64,000 nt of DNA, taken from NCBI RefSeq assembly GCF_034190915.1, contig NW_026947488.1:2428501-2492500 (forward strand), in the 5' to 3' direction. The first letter of the stretch is position 1. The number at the start of each line of letters is the position of its first letter. This document shows, in pieces, positions 11,829 through 24,365 of this stretch. The translations under genes and the position numbers were made by a program. The DNA comes from Cavia porcellus (lineage: Eukaryota > Chordata > Mammalia > Rodentia > Caviidae). The notes beneath the pieces were generated by a model. The model searched no databases, was not told the origin of the DNA, and saw only the letters and a program-made list of their open reading frames with translations.

Positions 11829-11925
11829 GGGGCTGGGGATTTAGCTCAGCGGTGTAAGCACCTGCCTTGCAAGTGTGTGGTTGTGAGTTCAATCCCTGGT
11901 ACTGATAAAAAAGAAAAAGACAAAA
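11829..11925 (+). mobile_element. Young ID SINE with 15-bp target-site duplication
   Basis: 'gggctggggatttagctcag' to 'gagttcaatccctggtactg', then the same 'aaaaaagaaaaagac' tail as the copy at 10394. It is flanked by 'aaaaatagctatgta' at 11814-11828 and 11926-11940. It lies in the 3' AT-rich part of the HAL1-like element. Confidence 0.95.
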
Positions 11926-13340
11926 AAAAATAGCTATGTAATGCTATGCTTAACTATATAATGCCTGAGGATGTGGACAATTCTATTGAAAATAACAAGA
12001 GAAAGCATAGTAACTACTGTAGATCACCTAATATTATGGTCTTTTTCATTTCATGCTTTTCTAGGAATTTGTTTTGTTGTCTTGTTTTGATCTGTTTTTC
12101 CCTAAATTACAGAGGGATAGATATACATGTAGAGATTCACACATGGGAAGAATTTCTAAACTATTTATGGAAACAGATTATATAATACATGATGTAATAA
12201 ACAGATACTCTGAAGAAAAAGAGACACTAATATACCCAGTGCTAATTCTGTAGCATTATGATATAAAATCTAGCAATACTATCATTCACTGTTCAGAGTG
12301 ATATTAGTCTAGTCTATTATGTTCAATTTCAATATACGTAAAGGTAAGGACAGCTACTTCGAGTAGAATGAGAGACATTATGGTAGTCATTATTGACTCC
12401 CCCAAAATCAGGTCTTGAAGACCTAAAAAGCCTTCATCATCCTGTAATGATTTGATTATTTCTATAATGCTCAGTATATATTCAATGTGTGTGAAGATGG
12501 GGACAACTATTTGGAAGAAAAGTAGAGACAATAAGACAGACAGTGAAGCTCTCCAGTAGACTTGCTTTGAAATCTGTATTTCTTTAAAGTGTCTCCTTAT
12601 GAACTGTTTCCTTATGTTCTGTTCCATATTGTCATGTTTAATCTTACCCTCTTTAAGATAAAAAAACAGGTGTGTAGGACTGGTAACCATATTACTAAGT
12701 TTTTGTTGGATCATTGAGTAGAACTGTTTACAGTGTCATTATTTGAATGTCACTTTGTATGCTTTAATTTTGTAACTTGAACAACTATTTCTAAGATGAC
12801 AATATGTAAATATCAACTAGTGATTTATTACTGAAATTCTGTATTATTGTTACCCCTCCTTTTTAAAAATCTCTTTAAATAAATAAAAAAAAAAAAAACA
12901 GCCAGAAATCGACGTTCGGCCAGAGGAGAGACAGCGTGACGTGTGTCCGTCTCGGGCAGTGGTCATGGGCAGCAGTCATGGGCAGCTCGGTCTGCAGCCT
13001 GCAGAGATGGGCTCTACCCAGTGCAGCCTGGGTTGAGGACATGCACTCTGCCTACTGGACGGCTCAAAGCCCTATCCCGAGCTGCTGTGTGATGCATCCT
13101 TTAATTTAATTTTGAGGGACTGGTGCTCACTTTGCACTGCAAGTGGGACAGTCAACGGAGTGTTTCCTGGGGGAGCCCCGGAGAGGGCAGAGGCAGGTGT
13201 GGGCAGACCAGGGCAGGACAGGAGGCCAGTCTGGCCTCTCCTGTCTAGTGCTGAGCCCTCCACGTTCCTTGGAGAATCTGGTTGTTCTTTTGAGATAGAA
13301 GTGGAGAGGTGTGTGTGGGCACTGGTGTGGCTGTAAAATA

Positions 13341-13470
13341 CCTTTTTAATGTTTTTATGTTTTGTGAGACAGGCTCTCACTATGTAGTTGAGGTTGGCCT
13401 TACACTTGTTATGTAGGCCTTGAGCTTGTAGCAGTCCTCCTGCCTCAGCCTCCTGAGACTTGGGTTTGGC
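13341..13470 (-). mobile_element. B1 SINE, reverse orientation
   Basis: Reverse B1: 'gagacaggctctcactatg', 'gttgaggttggccttacact', 'gcagtcctcctgcctcagcc'. An internal repetition ('ttgttatgtaggccttgag') corresponds to the known short duplication in B1 bodies. Confidence 0.8.
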
Positions 13471-14767
13471 AGTTGCGGCTGCTAAACTATGCTGCCCGAA
13501 ACACATCGGGTCGCAGTCCCTGGGACCTGAGAATGTGACCTCATTTAGTAAAAGGATTTCTGCAGGTAGATGCAAGTTACGGGTCTCAAACTGAGGTGGG
13601 TCACCCTGGAGCAGCTATCTGGGCCCTGGGTCCAGCGAGAGGCACCCTTGCAGGGGATGGGGAGGGGCAGAGGGTGATATAAAGGTGGAGGCAGGTGCTG
13701 AGTGGGCCTTCCATGAGTGGGGAGCTGGGGAGGGGTGAGGGGTGTGTCCTGGGCTGCCCGCCTTGAAGAGCAGGGATACTGTGGCCCCAGGACCCAGAAT
13801 CAGGCTCTCGTCCTGAGCCAGGCCATGCAGTCCTTGTTACAGTAGCCCTGGGCACAGCAGCAGGTGACCCCACATTCTAAGGCCAGTGGACTGGGCAGGC
13901 TGTGGCCTTTGGTCTTTGCCTCTGGCCCTCCCGGTCAGCCTCCTGGGGCCCCTCTGCCCTGGCCATTGTCCCAGCATCTGGCTCTGTCTTGGGAGACGGT
14001 AGCCGTTTCCTCTTGAGTCTCAGAGACACACAAAAAAGAGCTGGCCTTGTCCTCAGGCTGCCCAGGAGAGGCCTTTGTGTCTGTCCCTGTCCTAGGCCAG
14101 GGGGCAAAGAAGGGGGCACTGAGGATTTCTAGGAGCCGTTGTTGCCCTGCCCCTGCCCCTGCCCCCTTGCTGGCCCAGGCTGACCAAGGCCTGACACTGC
14201 CTCCACCTCAGTGGTTTCCATGGCAACCACTCCATCATTTGAAAAGGAAGGAGAAGGGCAGACAGGTGGCAGGTACCGCACAAGTGCACTTCCGAGCCTG
14301 TGAACTCTGTTCCCACCGTGTCACTTAGTTCAGGAGGCCACCAGTGCACAGAACCTCTGGGAGTTCCTCTGTCCCCTGCTCTTGTCACCCTGGCATCCTC
14401 CTGAGGGTCTCGAGTGGCCCCTCTGAGGGGACTGAGGCACAAGCATCCTCCTCTGGGACGCCTGCCTTCCAGATCCACACGCATCCCCAGCAGCCGTGTC
14501 GCAGCTTGGGATGGATGTGTGGCCAGCAGGGCCGAGCTGTGTGAGGTGCAGCTGTGGAGACAGCCTGGGGTTTGGGGGCGCTTCCTGGTGGTGCTGTGAA
14601 GAGGGAGGGACCAGGACTGGTGCGGAGGGGAGCCTCTGGCCTGAACCAGTCAGAAGTCCTCACCGGCCTGGCCCTCACCTGGTCACTGGGTGCTGTTTTC
14701 AGTCAAGCCGGCCAGTGTCACTTCTCTGAAAATAATGGGTTAGGGCCCCCCACTTTTCCTACTAACC

Positions 14768-14926
14768 CTCCTCCTCCCCTCCCCTCCCTCTTCTCTTCTT
14801 TTCCTCCTTCATCTCCCCCTTCTCCTTCTCTTCCTCCTCCTTCTTCTCCTCCTTCTCCAAGAATCGACCTTGGGACCTATGCTTCTCAGGCAGGCGCTGT
14901 GCCACTAAGCTACACCCCTGGTCCTG
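14768..14926 (-). mobile_element. ID SINE, reverse, with CT-rich expanded tail
   Basis: 'gaatcgaccttgggacctat' and 'gccactaagctacacccctg' are the complements of the ID B and A boxes. On its 3' side (lower coordinates) lies a TTCTCC/CCTCC tract of about 90 bp (14768-14859), which looks like a poly(A/G) tail expanded into a microsatellite. Confidence 0.75.
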
Positions 14927-15524
14927 GAAGCCCCTTCGGAGCCACGGGTTCTGCATCTGTGGAGGGAGTCTGCTGCCCTCCTGGCAGGGGCAGAAGGCCC
15001 AGGTCCAGCCCAGCAATTTCTCTGGGGACGGCACTGACCCAGCAGCTCATAAGGCCTCCAAGACCACACACAGTGCATGCTATGTGCCACGCAGGCCGGG
15101 CACTCTATGCTCACCATACACATGCGTGGAACCCTAGGTGCACACTTCCCGCTTTCCCACACTTCCCGTCCATTGGTTCACACTGTGCTCCACACACACA
15201 CAGGCTCTGCACACTTCTCATGCCCTGTGCTCGGTCAGAGCAGCGCCTGCCCTTGGAGGGCTGTTTACAGAGCTGGGGCCCTGCATGCTGCCGCACCTCT
15301 TCATCCTCCAACCCCTCCCTGCAAGCAGGCGTCCACCTGGCGACTGAGGGGACCGGCCCCAGGTCTCCAGCCAGGATCGGGGAGGGGAGGAACAGGACTG
15401 GCCGGGCTCAGGCTGAAAACTCCTGCTGCCTGGGCTGTGCCACCTGAGTGGGGGGGCTGGGGTCACCCGGTTCCCTGGGACAGAGTTAATAACATCCAGC
15501 TGACGAGTTTAGCGCACATTTTTA

Positions 15525-15598
15525 TTTAGGTTTTTTTGAGGTACTGAGGACTGAGCCCAGGGCCTTCACACCGAGCTACATCCCCAGCCCCTTTTCAG
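15525..15598 (-). mobile_element. ID SINE, reverse
   Basis: 'ggtactgaggactgagccc', 'agggccttcacaccgagcta' and 'catccccagcccc' are complements of the ID body, with a T-rich tail remnant 'tttatttaggttttttt' on the low side. Confidence 0.75.
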
Positions 15599-16089
15599 TA
15601 TTTTACTCTTAGAAAAGCTCTTTCCCTGCACACACTTGAACTTGCCACCCTCCTGCTTCGTACCCCAGCATGTAGGTCGAGGAGTCAGCACCTTGGACAG
15701 CACCAGACATGGCTAAAGCGAGCAGCATGTGCATGCACCTGTGCACACGTGCACGCATGGGTGTGCATGTCTGTGTCCGTGGGGCTGCAGAGGCCCAGAA
15801 GCTGGCTGGACCACGTCTTTGTCTCCTACCGCATGTGAGTCAGCTGATCCCTGTGGGCAGGTGGCTCTGCACCCGCCTGGAGCAGAGCATAGCTACTTCT
15901 GCCTGGCAGGGTGACCCAAGAGAAGACCTGTAGGCCTTCAGGCAAAGCGTAAGCAGCTGGACTTTTCAGGCTATTTCTGCCCGGCCCTGCCTCTAGGCTA
16001 ACCAGGCCCAACTGACTGCCTCTCACAGGGCCTCACCCAGGAGGCTGATTACAGGAGTGCCCCCCACCAGGACTGTCTGTACTGGCCAC

Positions 16090-16240
16090 AGCAGTTGCCT
16101 AATTGTGAATGCAATTAGCTGCTCAGTACCCTCAAAATTAGCAAGTGCCTAATTGTGCCTGAGCTTATCAGCTGCACCTGTGATTAGCTGGGAGCTACTT
16201 TTTGTTACACAAGTCATTGTATATGCGAATCTGTGCCCAG
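16090..16240. promoter_or_regulatory. AT-rich homeodomain-motif island downstream of CDH4
   Basis: A compact AT-richer block in GC-rich DNA with repeated homeodomain core motifs: 'gcctaattgtg' occurs twice (about 16098 and 16147), along with 'gcaattagctg', 'tgattagctg' and 'caaaattag'. It contains no recognisable repeat. This pattern is common in conserved noncoding enhancers, but function is inferred only from composition and motifs. Confidence 0.35.
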
Positions 16241-16251
16241 AGGAAGCCTGC

Positions 16252-16273
16252 GGGGGGGGGTGGTGGTGGTGGT
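16252..16273. repeat. G-run and (TGG)n
   Basis: A run of nine or more G followed by five TGG units, which may form a G-quadruplex on the plus strand. It adjoins the AT-rich island. Confidence 0.9.
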
Positions 16274-17968
16274 GCCATACAGGAACCAGCTCTGCCCAGA
16301 GGTGGGCCAGTGAGCCAGGGAGAGAGGTGGTGTGGCAGCGAGGGATCCTGGGCTGATCCCTTTTCCAAGGAAGGGCGCAGCCTGCAGATTGTGGTACCTA
16401 CTTAGGGTTTTGGTCATATAATGTCACTAGCTGGCAGTATGGCTTCCAGCATGGCACCTGGCTGCTGTGTCCTCTGGGGAGGCCAAGACAGTGTGTCCTG
16501 TGCTAGTGGCAGGAGGAAGGGCATCGCGTGTGACACTGGCAGAAGCCTATGTATGAAGGCCTCATCCCATTCGCGAGGGTGGAGTCAAAGCTTTGGTTCT
16601 CCTGAGTGCTTAGTCAGTCTGAGCCTGAGCTTGGGGTGTCTGCTGTCTGTGTCCACTGCTCAGGGTCTTCCTGCTGCTCGTGTCCCTTGGCGGCCACCCT
16701 TATTCCTGGAAAGTAGTTCTTCTCCCTGGACTTCAGGGGTTCTCATTGGCCAATTGCCCTGTGGGGACCCAGTGAGGCCTGGGACAGGCCGGGCTTGGTT
16801 GCGTCCTTCTTCTTCCTGGCAGGGGGCTTCCTGGGCTCCCCGCAAGGGCCCAGGTGTCCATGGATCCACATGCATGGAAGCCCTGGCCACGGGCATCATA
16901 CTGGGCAAGGCTCTGGAGCTTGCATCTTCTCCCCTAGAGAGGTCTGGACATTAGACCTCTGGGGCCAATGGTGGCAGCTCAGTGGGGCAGGGTGCTCAGG
17001 GAATGCTATACCCGGATGCATCAGCTACCTGAACCTCAGTAGGTGGGGACAGCACCACTACCATAGCCTGCGCTGATGCAGAGGCCACTGAGATGTGCTG
17101 TGACCTTGTATAGTACCCAGGTTGCCAGCAAAGAGGACCCCAAACCAGTGATGCTATCCCAGGAGGCCCATCCTGGGGATGCAGGCCCTGCCCGGTTCCT
17201 TTCCTGGGGAGAGGCAGTGACAGGAAAGTGGAGGACAGGAGGTAGGGAGCACAAGCGCTGACGTGAGCCAGCTAGAAGGAGCCGCAGGGGCCCACGTGCA
17301 GGTGCAGGCCCAGGGAGCTGCAGGTGGGGTGACGCCAGGGCTTCCGGCCTCCATGGGGCTGGGCTCTGAGCTGTGGTTGTTTTACCTGCTGTAGCTCATT
17401 GGTGTGCGTGCACGTGTGGGGAGCGTGTGCATGTGTGTGTGTGCATGTGTCTGTGCACAGACGTGTCCTGAAGCCCTGCTTGGCCCCTAGAAGTGGGAGG
17501 AGTCCACAGTGCCCAGGTGCTGGGCACTCACCCTTCAGACTGTGCTCTGGGCCCTGCTGTTTTCCAGCTGGTGCAGGCCTGTCCTGCAGGTGCGTCCCTG
17601 CAAGAGCCCAAGGGATGCTGTTTCCAGGAACTGTAGGTGAATCTGGACCTGTGGGCTGGGACATGTGTCCCTCATGAAGTTGGACAGAGCTTTGGGTGGG
17701 CATTGGGTCCAGGCCTGGTTCATTCTTTGCTACCACAAAGATCTGGGAATTGTGAATCTGGCCCAGGTTTTCCATGGCGTCAGCAAAGGTGTAAATGCTA
17801 AGGGACAAGCGTGGAAAAGTTTGTTTGTTAGCTGGATTTATAACTTCTGAGAACTCCAGTATTTACACTTATGGCATGGAGGGGCCCTGGTTTTGTTCAT
17901 GTCTGTTTCCCCAGGGCCCAGGACAGTGCCTGGTACACAGCCGTCAGGTGCCCAGGAAGTGTTTGCTC

Positions 17969-18170
17969 ACTGGGTGTGGTGATGTACAGGCATAAACCCA
18001 GTCCTCCGGGAGGCTAAGGCAGGAGAATCACCAACCTCCGCAGCATGGTGAGACCCTGTCCCAAATCAAAGCATTGGAAATTGGCTCAGTGGGACGGTCA
18101 CCGGCTAGCATGAGGGAGTCCTGAGTTAACCCCCTCCACAAAGAAAAATAAAAACAAAACAAAACAAAGC
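17969..18170 (+). mobile_element. Dimeric B1-dID SINE
   Basis: The left part is B1 ('actgggtgtggtgatgtaca', 'gggaggctaaggcaggagaa', 'gtgagaccctgtccc'). It is joined to a right ID part ('gaaattggctcagtgggacg', 'agggagtcctgagttaac') and an A-rich tail with AAAAC units to about 18170. It lies just beyond the CDH4 mRNA end. Confidence 0.8.
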
Positions 18171-18373
18171 AGTAGAGTCCTTGGCCAGACCACCCAGTTA
18201 TTGGGCTGGAGGGAATCTACAATGGGACCCACGAGGTCTGTTGTTTTTTTCCCTTAAGCCTTTGCTGCGAGAATGTGTCCTGGTCATGACACCAAACTCG
18301 CTGGTCATAGCAGCCGGCCCTGAACACCGCCAGCTCCTGGACTGCATGCAAGGAACAAGCCACGCCAAGGCCA

Positions 18374-21300
18374 GCTACTTAAAAGGGGACTTTATTCACT
18401 CCTCCGGAGCAGGGTGCCAGCGCCTGACTCCGCTCCGGTACACGATGATTCTGCAAAGATGCTATTCCGATTGGAACCAAGACTGCCTGCCACTAAAAAC
18501 ACATTGAAAACATCGACTCTTCCCTTTTGTTTCCCTTTTTTTTCGGTACAAAATGATACAAACAACAATACAAAATAGTTGTGCTGTTGACGATTACAAA
18601 AGAAGTGGAACAGTTGTCTCACGCGATGCTCAGCGCTGCAGTGTGCACACATCAGGCTCCTTCCCAGAACAACCACGGTCATGCGGGCTGCTACACATTG
18701 TCCATTTTAAAAAGAAACATGCAAAAAAATCAGAATGAAGAAAGGAGAGAAATGAAGAGTAAAATGCGTTCCGGGCGCCCACGGACGCTCCGGCTGGACC
18801 ACCGCTCGCAGCAGGGCCTGTTGGGTGTATGGGGGGCTCTGGGCGTGGGATCCGTTTGGCTTTTTGGTGTTGTTTCTTTTAGTTTCGATGGGAATCGAGA
18901 CACTCCTTCCCCTGACTTTTTACCTTGGAGGAAACAGTCGTCATCACAACGCGGACCATGAACTCACGCTAGGGAAACTGAGGTACCTCCGAGGGCCTGA
19001 CCCTTGGTGGCGGGAGGTGTAGCATTTTGGAAGTGCTGAAAGACACGAGAAAGAGAAAGCCTGCTGGCCAGGCGTGGGGCCCACCGGGCTGACCGAGGCC
19101 AGCGTGTGCTGGACATGTCGCCCTGCAGGGCGAGTTTCTCCTGCGAATCCGATGAAGGAGCCGAGCCGTGCCCTGCACCCTGCCAGGAGCCAACGGCCTG
19201 GCCACAGACAGGTTGTATCTACAAGCTACAGAAGACAGACGTTTGACACTGATTGTACGCTTGGCTAACGCTAGCTCGGCCTCCAGTGGAGTTCCGAGAT
19301 GGATCTAGGAGGGCGTGGGAACCCCATCCTTCTCTGGCCCTGGGGGCTAACCAGATTGCGGGGTGAAGCCGTCCAGCTGTTAAGGAAGCCCCCTGGGGTG
19401 TCCCCCCAGCTGGTGTTGAGCCCCAGCCTTTGTGATTTGGGGAAATGGGGGAGGTTGGCAGTGAGGAGCGCAGGGTGGCCCCAGAGGCAGGCCTTCTGTG
19501 GATTTGGTCTCCTGTGGCCTAGTCTGGGGGCCCAAGGAGGCCCTGGGATTTCAGAGAAAGCAATTCAAGGCTGCCTCGGCTCCTGATCCTATGCACCCTT
19601 CAAACAACCCACACACACCCCTCGGGCTCAGAACTTCTGGAAGGATGAACTGTTAAAAACACAAAAACAGAAACCCCCAGCTCCCATCCCCAGCCCTGGG
19701 GCAGCAGCCCCTCCGGTGGCCACACCCCCAGACACTCAGGGTCATCTCATTGGCTGCCAGACTTGAGCGATTTGCATAGCACGGCTGGGATGGGGACCCT
19801 CCCCGGCCTTGGGGAGCCCCTCTGCGGGGATGAGCAGGCTGCAGGCAGCAGCACCCCCGACCCTCCCCGGGCTCTCCTGGCAGGGGTCAGCATGGGCAGA
19901 GCCTGCCTCCGTTCCGGGAAGACGGAGTGGGGGATGAGTTTGGTTAGGGGAACCCTGACGTCCAACGGGACACACCCACAAGTTTGGTGCTCTGTCCACT
20001 CTGGGGTGTCTTTAGGCCAAATCTGTGCAGAAAAGGGGGCAACCTTTGCAACAGTCAGAGTCCAGGTGGTGAGCATGCTGCTCCTGGGACCCCCACCCCC
20101 CACCCCAGAAGTAGGTGTGGGCGGGGCTCCAGCATCCTTGCCCCTTGTGAATGTTGGAGCCCCCCACCATCCCCAGGAGGCATCCAGGGAGCGCCTCATG
20201 CCCGGGCCCTGGACTGAGCCAGAAAGCTTTCTGAGCACAAAACATCCCGCCCAGATACAGACGCCCAGGCCCCTTTTACATCAGGGGTGGGGTCCACGCA
20301 TGGTCATCTCTCAGGCCTGCACAGCCACTCGATCCACCAGGCAGCCTGAGAGGAGCTCTCTATGGCAAGAGCAGAGCCGAGACGTGGGTCCAAAGGAGAG
20401 CAGGGCACCAGTGTCTGGGGTGTAGAGGCCAGGGGTGTTCATGACCGGGTGGCCACTCGGAGCAGATCCTTGGGGTCCGGAGAGATTCACAGGTGTCAGG
20501 CTCCCAGGTCAGATGGGCCAGGGGGATGCAGAGGGACTGCCTGAGTCCACTGAGGTTGGTGCTGGTACTTGACCTGCCTGGTCACTGACAGGTCGTCCCC
20601 AGCTGCAGGTCAGGCATGGGGGCCAAGGGCCGTCGGGCTGTGTGTATTCAGGGGCCTCCGATGGGGTCCTGGGCTCGCGCCAGAGTGCTGCTGGACACTG
20701 GCTTCTTGGACAGCACACTCTCCTGGACCAAAAGCAAGGGGGAGCTTGGTGGCACTGGGGTGACAGCTGGTCTGGTGGACTGGGAGATGCGTGGCCAAGG
20801 GCACAGGGGGGGCTCCCGGGCCTCAGCTATTTACAGCATTTGGGAGTCGGGGGCAGCCACAGGCTGAGGTGAAGGTCAGCTCCACACGGCTCTGGCTGTC
20901 AGAGGCCTGGCCAGTCTTTGCCTGCGGCCTCGGGAAGCCCCAGAGGGGCCCAGAAGAGTCCCACTGTACCGCAAAGGCTGTTGGGATTTGAACCCCACAC
21001 TATTTCCTGTTTTCCCCTTTAGTATGAAAAGAAAAAGCCCCAGAGGGACCCTTCTCCACGCCTTGCTCGGCTCGTCCCCCTTGAAGGGACAGCGGGCTGC
21101 TCCTGAGCGGGGATCCGACACATGTACCAAAAGGCACTTTTGTTTTGTGTTTTCTTAGCAGTGCGTTTGTTCTAGGAAATTCAAGTCAGGACAGTGCCTC
21201 TGGCGCTCCCTTCGCGTCTGTCTGTCCACGGTGGCTGCGGTGCAGCGGGGCAAGGTCCAGGCTGGACAGCTCCACACAGGGCGGGCGGGGCCTCCTGATG

Positions 21301-21460
21301 CAGCACCGCGCTGTCCCCCTCCCACCGTCTGTCCATCCGTCCGTCTGTCAGTCGTCTGTCTGCGGGTCCGCAGGGCAGATCGGGGAGCCCACCGCCTCTG
21401 CAGAGCCCTGCTCCTCCTGTCCGAGCGCTGCTCTCATCTCCGGGCTCGGGCGGAGGCCGG
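18374..21460 (-). other. CDH4: CDH4 3' untranslated region
   Basis: The sequence from the TAG stop to just beyond the AATAAA at 18391-18396 is the probable 3' UTR, about 3.1 kb. It contains no recognisable SINE, LTR or LINE, unlike the DNA on either side, which suggests constraint. The distal 400 bp (about 18390-18790) turns AT-rich with runs such as TTTTTGTAATCG and TTTTGTATTGTTG on the mRNA strand. The proximal 500 bp near 20990-21460 is also distinctive. The exact cleavage site is inferred, about 10-20 nt past the signal. No coding frame is credible here. Confidence 0.75.
18391..18396 (-). promoter_or_regulatory. CDH4: Polyadenylation signal AATAAA of CDH4
   Basis: The minus strand reads GTGAATAAAGTCCCC, a canonical AATAAA in the right orientation about 3.07 kb past the CDH4 stop codon. 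It sits at the edge between repeat-free UTR-like DNA and repeat-bearing intergenic DNA, with a B1-dID SINE at 17969-18170. I saw no other AATAAA on the minus strand between the stop and this point, so it is the best candidate for the main mRNA end. Confidence 0.7.
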
Positions 21461-21935
<475 letters not shown>

Positions 21936-22478
21936 GTGCTGTCTCAGCCAGGGGCTTCTGAGAGAGGAAGGAGGCTGGGCCAGAAGATGGGGTGCCAGGA
22001 CCTCTCTGCAAGGTGCTTGCTGGGTAGGTGTCCTACGTTGGCCTCTGGGGCTTTTTAGAGCGCCTGTGGAGCCTGTTTCTGAGAATGGGCTGTGGACTGT
22101 GGGGGCTCGTGGTGTAAAATCTCGGGGGTGAGGGGTTGGATTGAGCCTCAGGAGGGTGCAGCCCCAGGGTGGCAGGTGTCTCCACCCCAGTCCATTGGGC
22201 TCTCACGGGAACAGGTCACACCCGTGGAGGTGTCACAGAAACATGATGGAACTCGCAATGTGGCAGTGGTCACGGATCCCTGAGTACGAGGGCCACTCTG
22301 TTCTGCACCAGCTTGTGGGTCGCCAGGGGGAGGTGTCCCTGGTGCCCACAGCCACCTCCGGCTGGTTCTGTCCTCAGCCCAACTTTGCTCCTGCATCAGC
22401 CCCATGAACGAGTTGCCCTCAAATTGTACCTTTTGGGGAGATTCAAATTCAGACCAGACATCGATTTACATGAAGTAG

Positions 22479-22648
22479 GCACAGTGGGTGGTGCATGCCA
22501 GTAACTCCACCACTCTGGGAGGCTGAGGCAAGAGGCTACATCAAGCCCAACCTGGGCAAGTTAGTGTCTTAGTGAGAACTTGTCTCAAAATAAAATAAGG
22601 GCTGGGACTGCAGCGCAGTGCAAAGGCCCCGGGTTCGGTCAACTCCAG
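22479..22648 (+). mobile_element. Dimeric B1-dID SINE
   Basis: The B1 part ('acagtgggtggtgcatgcca', 'gggaggctgaggcaagagg', 'acttgtctcaaaataaaat') is directly followed by an ID part ('agggctgggactgcagcgca', 'gggttcggtcaactcc'). It is antisense to CDH4. Confidence 0.75.
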
Positions 22649-23177
22649 TGGGCTGCCGAAACACCCACGCCTCCCCGTCACCTGCTCAGTGGTGACCCTG
22701 GGTCTGTAGGTCGCTGTGGGAGGTAGGGGTCATCCCCAGCACCAACAGCTGTGTGCTGCGCTGAGCGGGTGGACCTGGGAGTCTGCCTGGCTGCCCACCT
22801 GCTTCCCCTCCCTGCAGGACCCTCGAGTGGGGTGCAGAGAGCCAGCTGGGATCAGGAACTGCTAACCCCGCTGGCACTGTCCCTCCCTGCTCTTCCCCCT
22901 GGAGGAAGCCGGATGCAGAGCACAAGCTCGCTCAGGGTGGACCCGACGTCCAGCTCAGCTGTGGGTGCAGCTGCTTCTGCAGCACAAAGGTCAGAGCTGG
23001 GGTCCTGGGGGTCTCTGGCCCCCATATTCTTGGCTCTCACAGCCCACTGTTGCTGTGATGGCCTGAGATTCCTGTTAAGCCCCGAGTGCCCAGAGGGTGG
23101 CTCAGTCCCTCCGGGCCACGTGCTGAGGGGTCTGAGTGGGGCTTACCCTGCTGGGATGCGCTAATGGGATTATTTTA

Positions 23178-24365
<1,188 letters not shown>

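Larger units (their letters stand above)
8922..12899 (+). mobile_element. HAL1-like LINE: ORF1 only, long AT-rich 3' part, poly(A)
   Basis: A candidate near-complete non-LTR element. The 5' part carries 'ggagccaagatgga', reminiscent of L1 5' UTRs. A disrupted L1-type ORF1 spans about 9890-10918. About 2 kb of AT-rich sequence follows with no endonuclease or reverse transcriptase coding, and the element ends in AATAAATA(A)n at about 12879-12898. A candidate target-site duplication 'agccagaaa' flanks it (8913-8921 and 12900-12908). Lack of ORF2 with a long 3' region is the defining layout of HAL1 elements. An internally deleted L1 is the alternative. Two ID SINEs have inserted into it later. 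Confidence 0.65.
1..18365. other. Intergenic DNA downstream of CDH4
   Basis: No gene is supported here. It is repeat-bearing intergenic sequence beyond the CDH4 polyadenylation signal, with the mobile elements listed separately. Stretches without any recognised feature are 1-1084, 1170-2014, 2351-3130, 7510-8910, 12910-13340, 13470-14760, 15600-16085 and 16275-17965. The neighbouring gene expected from mammalian synteny (TAF4, convergent) is not reached. Confidence 0.7.

Noticed and set aside
14554..15447. A 297-codon plus-strand open frame
   Set aside because: It runs through a CT-rich microsatellite and a reverse ID SINE, has low-complexity proline/serine runs and no recognisable domain. 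Chance opening in GC-rich DNA.
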